DNA of 28,772 nt from CAYINU01 sp964364855 (GTDB lineage Bacteria > Margulisbacteria > Marinamargulisbacteria > CAYINU01), in the NCBI GenBank assembly GCA_964364855.1, contig CAYINU010000014.1:1-28772 (forward strand). The letters are read 5' to 3'. The notes below the pieces were generated by a model. That model ran no database searches. It was given only the letters and a program-made list of their open reading frames with translations, and was not told the origin of the DNA. Shown here piece by piece: positions 1 to 7,294 of this stretch (its first letter is position 1; each line of letters begins with the position of its first letter). The position numbers and the translations under genes were made by a program.

Positions 1-1043
1 ACCTGCAAAAAGCCATCTGCCAATAAAGGTGTCAGAGGCTTTGCATATTTGTCCAAAAAGGCAGTGTTAAATCGCCCATCAAAATCACGGATCGCAAAGC
101 CACCTCTTAAACGCAAGCCAAAAATCAGAAACTCCCGCTCCAAATCCTGGGCGTCGACTGGCGCATATCCGCTTCCACGAAACGGCACCGGTATCGGGTT
201 TTGGATATAATGCGCCAAGTCATCCCTATTTTGGTAGCGGTATCCCTCAAAAAAAGAATGTGCACCGGGGCCAAGCCCGATATACGGCTCAAAGGTCCAA
301 TAGGCCATGTTGTGACGGCATTCATATCCAGGCTTGGCGAAACAGGATACCTCATACTGTGTTAGGCCGGCGGCTTGGGTCCGTTCTCGAATCAAAACGT
401 ATTGCGCGTGCTCGGCATCAGAGGTAGGTTTTTGGATCTTCTGGTGATGAAAAGGTGTTCCAGGTTCGATGATGAGAGAATAGGTTGATAAATGCGTAGG
501 TTCATAGGACAGCGCTGTCCGAACAGACCGGGCAACAGAGTCGATGGAAGAGTCCGGCAATCCGAACATTAAATCGAGATTGATATTGGGTATCCCCGCC
601 TGCCGAATCGCATCCATTACGGGGTCCAATTCCAAAACCCTATGCGACCGTCCCAACTGATCCAATTCGGCCTGCAAAAAAGATTGGACACCCAAGCTAG
701 CTCGGTTCACGCCCCATGCGGTAAATGCGGCCAGACGGTCCTCGTCCACAGACTCCGGATTCATTTCCGCAGTGAGTTCACAGTCCGGGGAAAGATCAAA
801 ATACTGCCGGATCAATACCCCCAACTTTTGGATATGCCGTGGCTCCAGGCGACTGGGAGTCCCTCCCCCCAAAAACACGGACGTAACATCCATTTTGCCA
901 AATCGGTCATAATAGAAGCGCATTTCATTTTCCAAGGCCGTCACGAACCGATCCGCTTGCCGCGCATCCCACTCGATTTTATAAAATGCGCAATAGGGAC
1001 AGGCCTTTTGGCAAAACGGGATATGGATGTAAAGCGCAACCAT
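1..1043 (-). CDS. hemW: HemW-like radical SAM protein, partial at window edge
   Basis: The protein starts MVALYIHIPFCQKACPYC. C11, C15 and C18 form the radical-SAM CxxxCxxC cluster motif, followed by GGGTPS, the SAM-binding GGE-type motif. Further on it has the HemW signature CRHNMAYW followed by GLGPGAHS. HemW proteins are relatives of oxygen-independent coproporphyrinogen oxidase HemN; they bind heme and are thought to deliver it, and are not proven coproporphyrinogen oxidases. About 347 codons are present; family members have about 375-390, so only a short C-terminal piece lies outside the window. The Asp that often follows the third Cys (CDF) is Ala here. The ATG lies one base after the stop of the upstream histidine kinase gene, so the two are translationally coupled in the rsbV-rsbW-kinase-hemW operon. 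Confidence 0.93.
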   Translation of the reverse strand, partial: MVALYIHIPFCQKACPYCAFYKIEWDARQADRFVTALENEMRFYYDRFGKMDVTSVFLGGGTPSRLEPRHIQKLGVLIRQYFDLSPDCELTAEMNPESVDEDRLAAFTAWGVNRASLGVQSFLQAELDQLGRSHRVLELDPVMDAIRQAGIPNINLDLMFGLPDSSIDSVARSVRTALSYEPTHLSTYSLIIEPGTPFHHQKIQKPTSDAEHAQYVLIRERTQAAGLTQYEVSCFAKPGYECRHNMAYWTFEPYIGLGPGAHSFFEGYRYQNRDDLAHYIQNPIPVPFRGSGYAPVDAQDLEREFLIFGLRLRGGFAIRDFDGRFNTAFLDKYAKPLTPLLADGFLQ

Positions 1044-1044
1044 A

Positions 1045-1812
1045 CTAATGCAGCGGCAACACGACCATGAAGGTACTGCCCTTCCCCAATTCGCTCGTCA
1101 CTGTAATTTTGCCGCCGTGTGCTTCCACAATTTGCTTCGCGATGGTGAGGCCCAACCCATGTCCGGGCACATCCTGCCCATCCAACTGTCGCACACGATA
1201 GTATTTTTCAAAAACCCGTTCCAAGTCCTTGGGATGGATGCCAATGCCTTGGTCCTGCACTAAAATCCGCAATCCTTCGTCAGCCTTTTGTAAGGTCACC
1301 ACGACCACGCCACCCTGAAAAGAATACTTAATGGCATTACTTAGCAAATTCAAAATCACCCGCCGAAATTGCTTGCTATCCACATCCACGATATACGGCT
1401 GGTTCACATTCAAGTGCAGCACAACGTGGTTATATTTTGCCAGTGGATAGAGGCCTTGCAAGACATCCTGGATGAGGGTTTTAAGATCCGTAGGCTGGAC
1501 GGACATGCGGACCGGCCTTGCGCCTGCACGTGCGGCCTCCAAAAGATCATTTAATGTGTTGGCAAGGGCCATGCATTGGTTCTGAATGGTGCCCAAATGC
1601 GCCGAAATCTGAGGATCATCCACATTCTTTTGCACCATCAGTTTACGCAAGAACTCCGCCGTCATGGTGATGGCGGTAATGGGGTTTTTCAGATCATGTG
1701 TCACAGCATTGATAAAATCGTTTTTTAAGTATTCGATTTCGAGCCGTTGCTGCTCTAACGCCAATCGGCTTTCGGCGAGCTGTTCCTCCAGCTGGTCGTG
1801 AGGATTTTCCAT
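1045..1812 (-). CDS. Soluble sensor histidine kinase
   Basis: This is a 255-aa kinase without membrane segments. An N-terminal coiled-coil-like stretch, rich in Glu, Gln and Leu, is followed by a HisKA H-box (AVTHDLKNPITAI). The ATPase domain has an N box (NLLSNAIKYS), G1 (DQGIGI), an F-box region (FEKYYR) and G2 (GHGLGLTIAK). All catalytic motifs look intact. The reading frame stays open up to 1887, but the start MENPHDQ is preferred because the longer version would run into rsbW coding sequence. It begins 13 nt after the rsbW stop. No response regulator gene is adjacent. Its position behind an anti-sigma factor/antagonist pair suggests a role in the same stress or partner-switching circuit, which is inference. 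Confidence 0.9.
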   Translation of the reverse strand: MENPHDQLEEQLAESRLALEQQRLEIEYLKNDFINAVTHDLKNPITAITMTAEFLRKLMVQKNVDDPQISAHLGTIQNQCMALANTLNDLLEAARAGARPVRMSVQPTDLKTLIQDVLQGLYPLAKYNHVVLHLNVNQPYIVDVDSKQFRRVILNLLSNAIKYSFQGGVVVVTLQKADEGLRILVQDQGIGIHPKDLERVFEKYYRVRQLDGQDVPGHGLGLTIAKQIVEAHGGKITVTSELGKGSTFMVVLPLH

Positions 1813-1825
1813 GGATTGACTCGTG

Positions 1826-2266
1826 TTAATGTTGGGCTTGGAGTTCGCGGGGTCGTTTTTTGACCAAGCGCACGGTGGTCCCGACACCCAGAGCCGATTG
1901 AATCTCGGTATGGTCCATCAGATTGCGCACGAACGTCAAACCCAAACCCATGCCGAATTCATTTGAACTTTTTCGTTCCCCGGAAGACAAAATCGCGGTA
2001 TCAAATCCGCGGCCAAAATCTTTGACCACCAATTCCAGGCCGTCGTCTTGGACCATGCAGTTCATTTCGATGGTACGAATATCCGTAGGGTCGTAGGCAT
2101 ATTGAACGGCGTTGGTGCAAATTTCAGATACGGCTATTTTGATGTCTTCGATTTCCTGTACGGAAAAGTTGAGCCGAGACGCCAACCCCGATACGGCAAG
2201 GCGAATGATGGCCACATACTCCGGCAAACACGGAATAGAAATTTTGACCTCGTGCCGACTATCCAA
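1826..2266 (-). CDS. rsbW: RsbW-like anti-sigma factor serine kinase
   Basis: This small GHKL ATPase has an N box (EIEDIKIAVSEICTNAVQYAY region), G1 (KDFGRGFD) and G2 (GMGLGLTFV). It has no HisKA domain, the usual layout of RsbW/SpoIIAB anti-sigma kinases. Such proteins bind a sigma factor and phosphorylate the antagonist RsbV on Ser. The chosen start is a TTG at 2266, which overlaps the rsbV stop by 8 nt and has a GGAGG ribosome site about 8 nt upstream; it gives 146 aa, normal for the family. An ATG at 2299 in the same frame is the alternative but overlaps rsbV further and lacks that site. No cognate sigma factor gene is in the window. Confidence 0.9.
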   Translation of the reverse strand: MDSRHEVKISIPCLPEYVAIIRLAVSGLASRLNFSVQEIEDIKIAVSEICTNAVQYAYDPTDIRTIEMNCMVQDDGLELVVKDFGRGFDTAILSSGERKSSNEFGMGLGLTFVRNLMDHTEIQSALGVGTTVRLVKKRPRELQAQH

Positions 2267-2597
2267 ACGCCCTAGCCTCCTCTTCAACCAGTCGCACATT
2301 CTTCTTGCTTAGGCCGGAGATATCAAAGATACGTTTCACTTGGGGATTGCTGCACACTATTGTGACGGATCCGCCCGATTTTGACAATGTATGGGCCGTT
2401 TGCGCGATGGTTCCGAGGCCAGTGCTGTCAATGTAGGCCACGGATTCCAGATCCAAAACGATTAAGTCAGCACCGCCATCAAGCGCCACTTTTAATGCGT
2501 CATGTAAGCGTGGGCATGTATAAATATCGATCTCTCCCTTTATCCGCAACACCGGGATGGCGTTTTTTTGCTCCGTTTCGATGGAAAACTCCAGCAT
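2259..2597 (-). CDS. rsbV: RsbV-like STAS anti-sigma factor antagonist
   Basis: This 112-aa STAS domain protein contains IDSTGLGTI, whose Ser is the phosphorylation site in RsbV/SpoIIAA proteins. The unphosphorylated form binds RsbW and releases the sigma factor. The start MLEFSIETEQ is chosen because a near-perfect AGGAGGT ribosome site sits just upstream; a longer reading frame to 2657 has no such site. It is the first gene of the operon, and its 3' end overlaps rsbW. A TATGAT -10-like box lies at 2625-2630 on this strand, but I could not find a convincing -35 box for it. Confidence 0.92.
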   Translation of the reverse strand: MLEFSIETEQKNAIPVLRIKGEIDIYTCPRLHDALKVALDGGADLIVLDLESVAYIDSTGLGTIAQTAHTLSKSGGSVTIVCSNPQVKRIFDISGLSKKNVRLVEEEARAFG

Positions 2598-2670
2598 ATC
2601 TACCTCCTTAGAACCTACCTTTTTATCATAACGGCTCGACAAGGAATTGCCTAACATCTACAGGCCAATC

Positions 2671-2700
2671 TTGACAAAGGATTTGGGGAGCGCCCATAAT
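2671..2700 (+). promoter_or_regulatory. Promoter for rpmE-prfA-prmC
   Basis: A perfect TTGACA -35 box (2671-2676) is followed after 18 bp by CATAAT (2695-2700). Transcription would start near 2707, giving a leader of about 40 nt before rpmE. The leader holds a short inverted repeat, AAAGC/GCTTT, around 2715-2730. This is the best sigma-70-type promoter in the first 6 kb. Confidence 0.75.
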
Positions 2701-2746
2701 GCGGCTTCTAATTAAAGCGTGAAGCTTTTGTGTAAGGAGTCTTGTT

Positions 2747-2977
2747 ATGGCCGCCAGAGTTAAAGTAAAAAAACCCAAAGTTGAAGTTGTCATCGGTGAA
2801 TACCGGAAATTGACTGCTTCTTGTGCCTGCGGCGCGACGTTTGAAATCGGTTCTACTCTTCCTGAAGTCCACGTGGACATTTGTTCTTCTTGCCACCCTT
2901 ACTTCACGGGTGAAAACAAAGTGGTCGACGCAGAAGGCCGCATTGAGAAATTCAAAAAGAAATACAACCTGTCCTAA
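2747..2977 (+). CDS. rpmE: 50S ribosomal protein L31
   Basis: The 76-aa protein has the L31 features: a first cysteine pair in SCACGATF, the CSSCHPYFTG zinc motif, and the basic C-terminal tail KFKKKYNLS. The cysteines make it a zinc-binding (C+) form. A basic N-terminal extension of about 20 residues rich in Lys and Val precedes the core; some lineages lack this. AAGGAG is positioned before the ATG. It is followed by prfA after 29 nt, the common rpmE-prfA-prmC arrangement that joins a ribosomal protein to translation termination genes. Confidence 0.95.
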   Translation: MAARVKVKKPKVEVVIGEYRKLTASCACGATFEIGSTLPEVHVDICSSCHPYFTGENKVVDAEGRIEKFKKKYNLS

Positions 2978-2979
2978 AG

Positions 2980-2991
2980 CTAGCGCGCTAG
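2980..2991 (+). repeat. 12-bp perfect palindrome between rpmE and prfA
   Basis: The sequence CTAGCGCGCTAG is fully self-complementary and sits 2 nt after the rpmE stop, just before the prfA ribosome site (AAGGA at 2994-2998). It could be an attenuating hairpin, an mRNA processing site or chance. There is no T tract, so it is not a standard terminator. Confidence 0.4.
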
Positions 2992-3006
2992 TCAAGGATT
3001 ATCGTT

Positions 3007-4074
3007 ATGCTTGAGAAATTCCAGGAATTGGCTTTGCGCTTGGAAGACCTGGAACGCAAGATGAGCGACCCGGAAGTCATTTCCAACAACACCAAATACC
3101 AAGAACTGGCCCGTCAGCATGCCGAGCTCAAACCCGGTGTTGAGAAATTCCATCGTCATCAAAAAATCTTGACCGAGATCGAGGACACTCAAATCCTCTT
3201 AAAAGATCCGGACCTCAAAGACATGGCCCACGAGGAACTCAAGCGCCTCAAGGCGGAATCCGAACAGCTGGATAAAGAACTGCTTCACTACCTACTTCCC
3301 TCCGACCCCAACGACAAAAAGAATGCCATTGTGGAAATTCGCTCGGGCACAGGCGGTGGAGAAGCTGCGTTGTTTGCCTCGGATCTGTATCGTATGTACG
3401 GGCGCTATGCGGACTTGCAGGGCTGGAAAGTCGAGGTTTTATCGGAAAACCTCACCGATTTGGGGGGTATCAAAGAAATTGTCTTTTCCATTTCAGGATC
3501 CGGCGTCTTTAGTCGCCTAAAATACGAAAGCGGCACGCATCGCGTGCAACGCGTGCCGGAAACGGAGGCCCAAGGCCGGATTCACACATCAGCTGCCACC
3601 GTAGCCGTCCTCCCCGAGGCCGAAGAAGTCGATGTCAAAATTGATACCGGTGATCTGCGCGTCGACACGTACCGTGCCCAAGGCGCGGGCGGGCAACATG
3701 TGAACAAGACCAGCTCGGCCGTGCGCATTACCCATCTGCCCAGCGGTATCGTGGTGTCCTGTCAAACCGAGCGTTCCCAGCACCAAAATCGCGACAAATG
3801 TATGCAAATGCTGCGGGCCAAGCTCTGGGATGCCCAAGTCGAGGCCCAACGCAAAACCGAAGCCGATCTGCGCAAAAAACAAGTTGGTTCCGGGGATCGA
3901 TCCGAAAAAATCCGCACCTACAATTTTCCCCAAAGCCGCGTGACAGATCACCGTATTAACCTCACCTTGCACTGCCTGGAAGACATTTTGAACGGATCCA
4001 AATTGGGCCAGCTCATCGACGCCCTGCAAACCGAGGACAGACTCACCCAACTCCAATATGCCCAGTCGGGATAA
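3007..4074 (+). CDS. prfA: Peptide chain release factor 1
   Basis: This 355-aa class I release factor recognises UAA and UAG. The codon-recognition motif is PET at residues 184-186, in the HRVQRVPETEAQGRIHTS region. The GGQ that enters the peptidyl-transferase centre is at 228-230 (RAQGAGGQHVNKT). The PxT-type tripeptide identifies RF1 rather than RF2, and no programmed frameshift is present. The length is normal. The 3' end overlaps prmC by 17 nt; PrmC methylates the GGQ glutamine, so the pair is functionally linked. Confidence 0.97.
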   Translation: MLEKFQELALRLEDLERKMSDPEVISNNTKYQELARQHAELKPGVEKFHRHQKILTEIEDTQILLKDPDLKDMAHEELKRLKAESEQLDKELLHYLLPSDPNDKKNAIVEIRSGTGGGEAALFASDLYRMYGRYADLQGWKVEVLSENLTDLGGIKEIVFSISGSGVFSRLKYESGTHRVQRVPETEAQGRIHTSAATVAVLPEAEEVDVKIDTGDLRVDTYRAQGAGGQHVNKTSSAVRITHLPSGIVVSCQTERSQHQNRDKCMQMLRAKLWDAQVEAQRKTEADLRKKQVGSGDRSEKIRTYNFPQSRVTDHRINLTLHCLEDILNGSKLGQLIDALQTEDRLTQLQYAQSG

Positions 4075-4921
4075 GGCAATGGCTTGGGCCATTGCCCAGC
4101 TCGCAGCCGCCAACATCGATAACGCTACCCAAGAGGCCCGGTGGTTGTGGGAAGCCGCCAACCACGAAACTGCCCCATGGGCAACAGCACTCCAGCAGGC
4201 ACCGACAGCTGCTCCTATTTTTGATGCGTATGTGGCCCAACGGGCTTCGGGAGTACCTCTGGCCTATGTTATAGGAGAATGGCCGTTTTTGGGTCAGTCG
4301 TTTCTGACACCCCAAGGCGTTTTGATCCCCCGGCCGGAAACTGAATACTGGGTAGAGGGTGTGATCCGTTCGATACGCACGTGGTCTGGTCCGCCACAAA
4401 CCGTGTTTGACATTGGCGCAGGGTCCGGCGTGATCGGCATTTCCATCGCCTTGGCCTTCCCAGAAACGCAGGTCGTGGCTTGGGATATCGACACCACAGC
4501 AGCCCAGATCTGCCGTAACAATGCAACGCGATTGAGAGCACCCAATTACGACATTCGATCGGCAGACTTTTTTTTCGACTCGGATTTTTGGAACCCCCTA
4601 TTGCACACCCGTCCCGACACCGTGGTGTTGTCCAATCCCCCCTATATTTCCGATGCGGAATTTGCTGCGCTAGATCCCAGCGTTCGGGAGTACGAGCCGC
4701 ATATCGCCCTGCGCGGTGGAACGGACGGCATGGATTTTTATCGGCACCTATTGGCACTATTGCCCCCCCAAACACCGCTGGTATTGGAACTGGGCTATCT
4801 GCAAGGGAAGGCCCTTTTGGACCTGGCCGGAACAGCCGGTTTTTTCCGGCCGCAGATTAAACCGGACTTGTCGGGAAAAGATCGTGCGTTGGTAGCCAAT
4901 TGGCCCACGGCATTTGATTAG
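4058..4921 (+). CDS. prmC: Release factor glutamine methyltransferase
   Basis: This 287-aa SAM-dependent methyltransferase has the SAM-binding glycine motif DIGAGSGVIGI (118-128) and the family-specific NPPYIS (193-198), which holds the amide of the target glutamine. The N-terminal helical domain has the expected PLAYVIGEWPFLG segment. It methylates the GGQ glutamine of RF1 and RF2. It starts inside the end of prfA, so translation is coupled. Confidence 0.95.
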   Translation: MPSRDKAMAWAIAQLAAANIDNATQEARWLWEAANHETAPWATALQQAPTAAPIFDAYVAQRASGVPLAYVIGEWPFLGQSFLTPQGVLIPRPETEYWVEGVIRSIRTWSGPPQTVFDIGAGSGVIGISIALAFPETQVVAWDIDTTAAQICRNNATRLRAPNYDIRSADFFFDSDFWNPLLHTRPDTVVLSNPPYISDAEFAALDPSVREYEPHIALRGGTDGMDFYRHLLALLPPQTPLVLELGYLQGKALLDLAGTAGFFRPQIKPDLSGKDRALVANWPTAFD

Positions 4922-4941
4922 TTGGCCAGCCCCGCTACAAT
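4914..4941 (+). promoter_or_regulatory. Promoter for cysteine desulfurase, probably leaderless
   Basis: TTGATT (4914-4919), a 16-bp spacer and TACAAT (4936-4941) lie across the prmC stop. Only 8 nt separate the -10 box from the ATG at 4950, so transcription would start at or within a few bases of the start codon. A weak AGGG sits in those 8 nt. Confidence 0.5.
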
Positions 4942-4949
4942 AGGGTGTT

Positions 4950-6083
4950 ATGGCCAAATCCAAACCGGCTCTTTATCTGGACTACAACGCCTCAGCGCCC
5001 TTATTAGAGGTGGCAAAAACCGCGATGGCCCAGGCAGCCAACAGTGACGGCAACCCCTCTAGCGCCCACGCCCCGGGCCGGGAAGCCCGTGCCCTCATCG
5101 AAAATGCCCGCGAACACGTTGCCGCCCTGGCTGGCGTATCGCCCCATCACCTGATCTTTACCTCTGGGGCTACGGAATCCAATAACCAGGTGCTTTTAGG
5201 AACGTGGCTCCATCATGTTCAGCAAAAAAAACCCTTTCGCTTGATTGTCTCGGATATTGAACATTCCAGCGTGCGCAACACGGCCACGTTTTTGAAAACG
5301 CTCGGCGCTTACGTACGACGCTTGCCCGTGGGGCCAGAAGGGGTGGTTCACCCCTCGGACTTGACGGCAATGTTAACCGAGGCCCCCGCAGACTTGGTAT
5401 CGGTTATGGCCGTCAATAACGAAACCGGTGCCATTCAGCCCGTGGCAGACCTGGCCGCAATCGCCCATCGTCATGGCGCTCGTTTTCATACGGACGCGGT
5501 TCAAAGCTTGGGGAAAGTTCCGATGGCGTTAACCCCCTTTGATTTTGTCAGTTTGTCTGCACACAAATTGGGCGGACCCAAGGGGGTCGGCGCACTTATT
5601 CTCAAAGACCCCACCCACTGCATCCCGCTGATTCGGGGCGGCGGACACGAACAAACCTGCCGGTCTGGCACTGAAAATGTCGTGGGCATTGCGGGCTTTG
5701 GCGATACATGCGCAGACTGGCAAGCCAATGGCGAGATCTACCGCGCCGCCGCCCGGGACCTGAAACGCAGTTTTTGTTCCACCTTAAAGGAGCTTTGCAC
5801 ATTCACGTTGGACGCTTCAGTCCCGCAAAGCGATTTCGTACTCAATATATACACCGACGCCATTGATGGCCCCGCGCTGATGATGAAGTTGGATTTGGAC
5901 GGTATTGCCGTGTCCACGGGCTCGGCATGTTCGACCGGCAGCATCGACCCCTCGCCCGTGTTGGCTGCGATGGGCGTATCTGCCGCCGCTGCCCAAAATG
6001 CCATCCGCATCAGCTGGGGACCCGGAACACCCTCAACCGCTCCTGAGACACTGGCCGCGCGGCTTCGCGCTTATCTCCGATGA
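4950..6083 (+). CDS. Cysteine desulfurase, NifS/IscS family
   Basis: This 377-aa PLP enzyme moves sulfur from cysteine to its own cysteine as persulfide, for Fe-S cluster assembly or tRNA thiolation. The start YLDYNASAPL is typical. H105 stacks on PLP (SDIEHSSV), K206 binds PLP (SLSAHKLGGPKG) and C327 is the persulfide site in STGSACSTG. The ordering of the active-site Cys loop is that of group I (IscS/NifS) enzymes. It is translationally coupled to the next small gene by an ATGA overlap, which suggests that protein is its sulfur or iron partner. The specific branch (IscS, NifS or MnmA partner) cannot be told from sequence alone. Confidence 0.93.
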   Translation: MAKSKPALYLDYNASAPLLEVAKTAMAQAANSDGNPSSAHAPGREARALIENAREHVAALAGVSPHHLIFTSGATESNNQVLLGTWLHHVQQKKPFRLIVSDIEHSSVRNTATFLKTLGAYVRRLPVGPEGVVHPSDLTAMLTEAPADLVSVMAVNNETGAIQPVADLAAIAHRHGARFHTDAVQSLGKVPMALTPFDFVSLSAHKLGGPKGVGALILKDPTHCIPLIRGGGHEQTCRSGTENVVGIAGFGDTCADWQANGEIYRAAARDLKRSFCSTLKELCTFTLDASVPQSDFVLNIYTDAIDGPALMMKLDLDGIAVSTGSACSTGSIDPSPVLAAMGVSAAAAQNAIRISWGPGTPSTAPETLAARLRAYLR

Positions 6084-6445
6084 CGACGATCTTGGGATGG
6101 GATCAACTGCGATCCGATGACCATTTCCGCGCCGCTGGATCTGTGCGCTTGCCTGCGGCAGGAGGCGGGGCATATACGGTCCTATTCCGGCTGGATCGCA
6201 CATCACATCGCATCCTGTCTGCGAAGTGGCGGCGGGACGGGGGGACGGACTGGCTCGACACGTTGGCACAAGCCGTGTGCACGGTGGTCATCGGGCAACC
6301 CTTGTCCACGGTGCAGACTCTGGAGATCCATGCCCTGCTCCCCTATGTTTCGGAGCCGCTTCTCGAAACCATTCTCTCGGATCCCGATGTCGCTGCGTTT
6401 GTAGCCGCCCTACAAGCCACGCCGCCGCAGCTGGAAGCGCTTTAA
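6080..6445 (+). CDS. Small protein coupled to cysteine desulfurase; possible cysteine-free IscU-like fold
   Basis: This 121-aa protein is not recognised with certainty. Residues about 27-90 can be aligned by eye with IscU/NifU N-terminal scaffolds. The strand, AKWRRDGG (where IscU has AKF..GCG), the long helix and the IGQPLSTVQTLEI segment (IscU: VKGKSLDEA) fall in the same order and spacing. The three cluster-ligand cysteines of IscU are absent; the only cysteine (TLAQAVCTVV) is in the helix. If the homology is real, this is a scaffold that cannot hold a cluster in the usual way, perhaps a regulator or a frataxin-like partner. The ATGA overlap with the desulfurase argues that it is a real gene. 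Confidence 0.7.
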   Translation: MTTILGWDQLRSDDHFRAAGSVRLPAAGGGAYTVLFRLDRTSHRILSAKWRRDGGTDWLDTLAQAVCTVVIGQPLSTVQTLEIHALLPYVSEPLLETILSDPDVAAFVAALQATPPQLEAL

Positions 6446-6483
6446 CACCGTTTTATAGGTATGGTATGCTGGCCATGTTTTGG

Positions 6484-6556
<73 letters not shown>

Positions 6557-6663
6557 AATTCGTCACCTACGTCGTTTTTCGCTTTGGTCACATATACCGC
6601 CTCCGCGTTGCTTCGGCTCCTCGATATGCTCCCGTCGCGATAAAACGCCGTAACTGACGAATT
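6557..6663 (+). repeat. Large stem-loop element 1
   Basis: This 107-nt imperfect inverted repeat starts directly after the tRNA. AATTCGTCA pairs with TGACGAATT at the base. After a 2-nt mismatch come TACG, CGTTTT and CGC pairings, an internal loop, and a CATAT/ATATG pairing below an apical loop of about 28 nt rich in CTCC, CTTCGG and CTCCTCG. No protein-coding signal is present. Its 3' half is repeated exactly at 6885-6953 (69 bp, 6608-6676 here). Confidence 0.8.
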
Positions 6664-6681
6664 CCATCAATGCCCACACAT

Positions 6682-6739
6682 GGGATTCGAATCGGAGCTG
6701 CACTGCAGCGACCGCGAAGCGTTATCAAATTCGAATCCC
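6682..6739 (+). repeat. Stem-loop element with 11-bp perfect arms
   Basis: GGGATTCGAAT (6682-6692) and ATTCGAATCCC (6729-6739) are perfect inverted repeats. They enclose a 36-nt core that itself contains the small palindrome GCTGCAcTGCAGC. The right arm overlaps the duplicated tRNA-Lys 3' end. The core GGAGCTGCA..GCAGCGACC.CGAAG recurs at 9102-9130 inside the inverted-repeat element. Confidence 0.7.
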
Positions 6740-6753
6740 TGACGGCGCAAATT
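6730..6753 (+). repeat. Second copy of the tRNA-Lys 3' end (attachment-site-like direct repeat)
   Basis: These 24 bases are identical to 6537-6560, which span the T-loop, T-stem, acceptor 3' strand and first bases after the tRNA. A tRNA 3'-end duplication of this kind is the usual footprint of integrase-mediated insertion, where it is att-left or att-right. The distance of 193 bp is too short for a full island, so it may be a remnant after deletion, or part of the repeated hairpin unit. Confidence 0.75.
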
Positions 6754-6855
6754 TCGCGAGATCGGCCATTTTCGCTTCAGTCATTTATACCGCTCCGCTG
6801 ACGCTACGCTCCTCGATAAACTCCTTCCGCGAGAAATAGCCACTCTCGCGAAATT
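6750..6855 (+). repeat. Large stem-loop element 2
   Basis: This 106-nt imperfect inverted repeat directly follows the duplicated tRNA end, just as element 1 follows the tRNA. AATTTCGCGAGA pairs with TCTCGCGAAATT over 12 bp. A 2-nt mismatch, GGC and ATTT pairings, TCGC, an internal loop of about 8 nt, TTTAT/ATAAA and an apical loop with CGCTCCGC and CTCCTCG follow. The order of paired and unpaired segments matches element 1, but the paired bases differ on both strands. Confidence 0.8.
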
Positions 6856-6953
6856 CCAGTCGCATACCTAACACCTTTTCCGCTTTGCTTCGGCTCCTCG
6901 ATATGCTCCCGTCGCGATAAAACGCCGTAACTGACGAATTCCATCAATGCCCA
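6856..6953 (+). repeat. Stem-loop element 3, degenerate copy of element 1
   Basis: The right part (6885-6953) is identical over 69 bp to 6608-6676. The left part (around 6864-6884, ACCTAACACCTTTTCCGC) resembles the left arm of element 1 with changes, and about 27 nt of the apical region are missing. The stem can therefore form only partly. Together, 6557-6960 is a gene-free stretch filled by these repeats. Confidence 0.7.
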
Positions 6954-6969
6954 TATAGCTTTTGCAAGA

Positions 6970-7182
6970 TTACCCAAACGGACTCCGGCCTGCGAGTAAA
7001 TCCGTGATGCCGGCAATGGTTTTGAGGTCTCGATGGGTAGGGTATTCGGAGTCGGTTGCGGGCGGAGAAGACTGATCCAAGATTTCAAAATAGTACACCA
7101 AGGCGGTTCGGATAAGAGAAGCTTCATAGGGCGAGACATGCATCTCCATGCGTTTTTTGTCGGTAAAGGTTTTTAATATCAT
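6970..7182 (-). CDS. Small hypothetical protein next to XRE regulators
   Basis: This 70-aa protein is not recognised. It has no membrane segment; the N-terminal half is mixed charged/hydrophobic (VSPYEASLIRTALVYYFEIL) and looks helical. A strong AGGAGAGG ribosome site lies 7-8 nt before the ATG, which supports a real gene. A possible promoter on this strand is TTGTGA (7243-7248) with a 17-bp spacer and TAAGCT (7220-7225). It is divergent from the first XRE gene and shares with it the inverted repeat at 7228-7239, so XRE control is plausible. The overlapping longer frame reaching 6804 runs into the repeat elements and is not preferred. Confidence 0.6.
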   Translation of the reverse strand: MILKTFTDKKRMEMHVSPYEASLIRTALVYYFEILDQSSPPATDSEYPTHRDLKTIAGITDLLAGRSPFG

Positions 7183-7227
7183 GGCGTCCTCTCCTACTAG
7201 ATTTGCAACTTTCTAGTTCAGCTTATT

Positions 7228-7239
7228 TCATTTTGATGA
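7228..7239 (+). promoter_or_regulatory. Inverted repeat, possible XRE operator
   Basis: TCATtttgATGA lies in the spacer of the leftward promoter and about 20 bp upstream of the rightward -35-like TTGAAA (7260-7265). Short dyads of this size are typical XRE/Cro operators. The rightward gene has no clear ribosome site; -10-like TAAAAT at 7281-7286 would give a nearly leaderless transcript. Confidence 0.4.
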
Positions 7240-7294
7240 TAATCACAAGTAAAAGACTATTGAAAGGGCTTTTCATAAAATAAAATTATATGTA

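Noticed and set aside
3589..4161. 190-aa minus-strand frame across prfA and prmC
   Set aside because: Antisense to two conserved overlapping genes; hydrophobic composition follows from codon bias of the real genes.
6557..6953. CRISPR array or integron attC sites
   Set aside because: The repeats are long imperfect palindromes of variable sequence, not short identical repeats with spacers. The attC core pair GTTRRRY/RYYYAAC is not present in matching positions, and no cas or intI gene is nearby.
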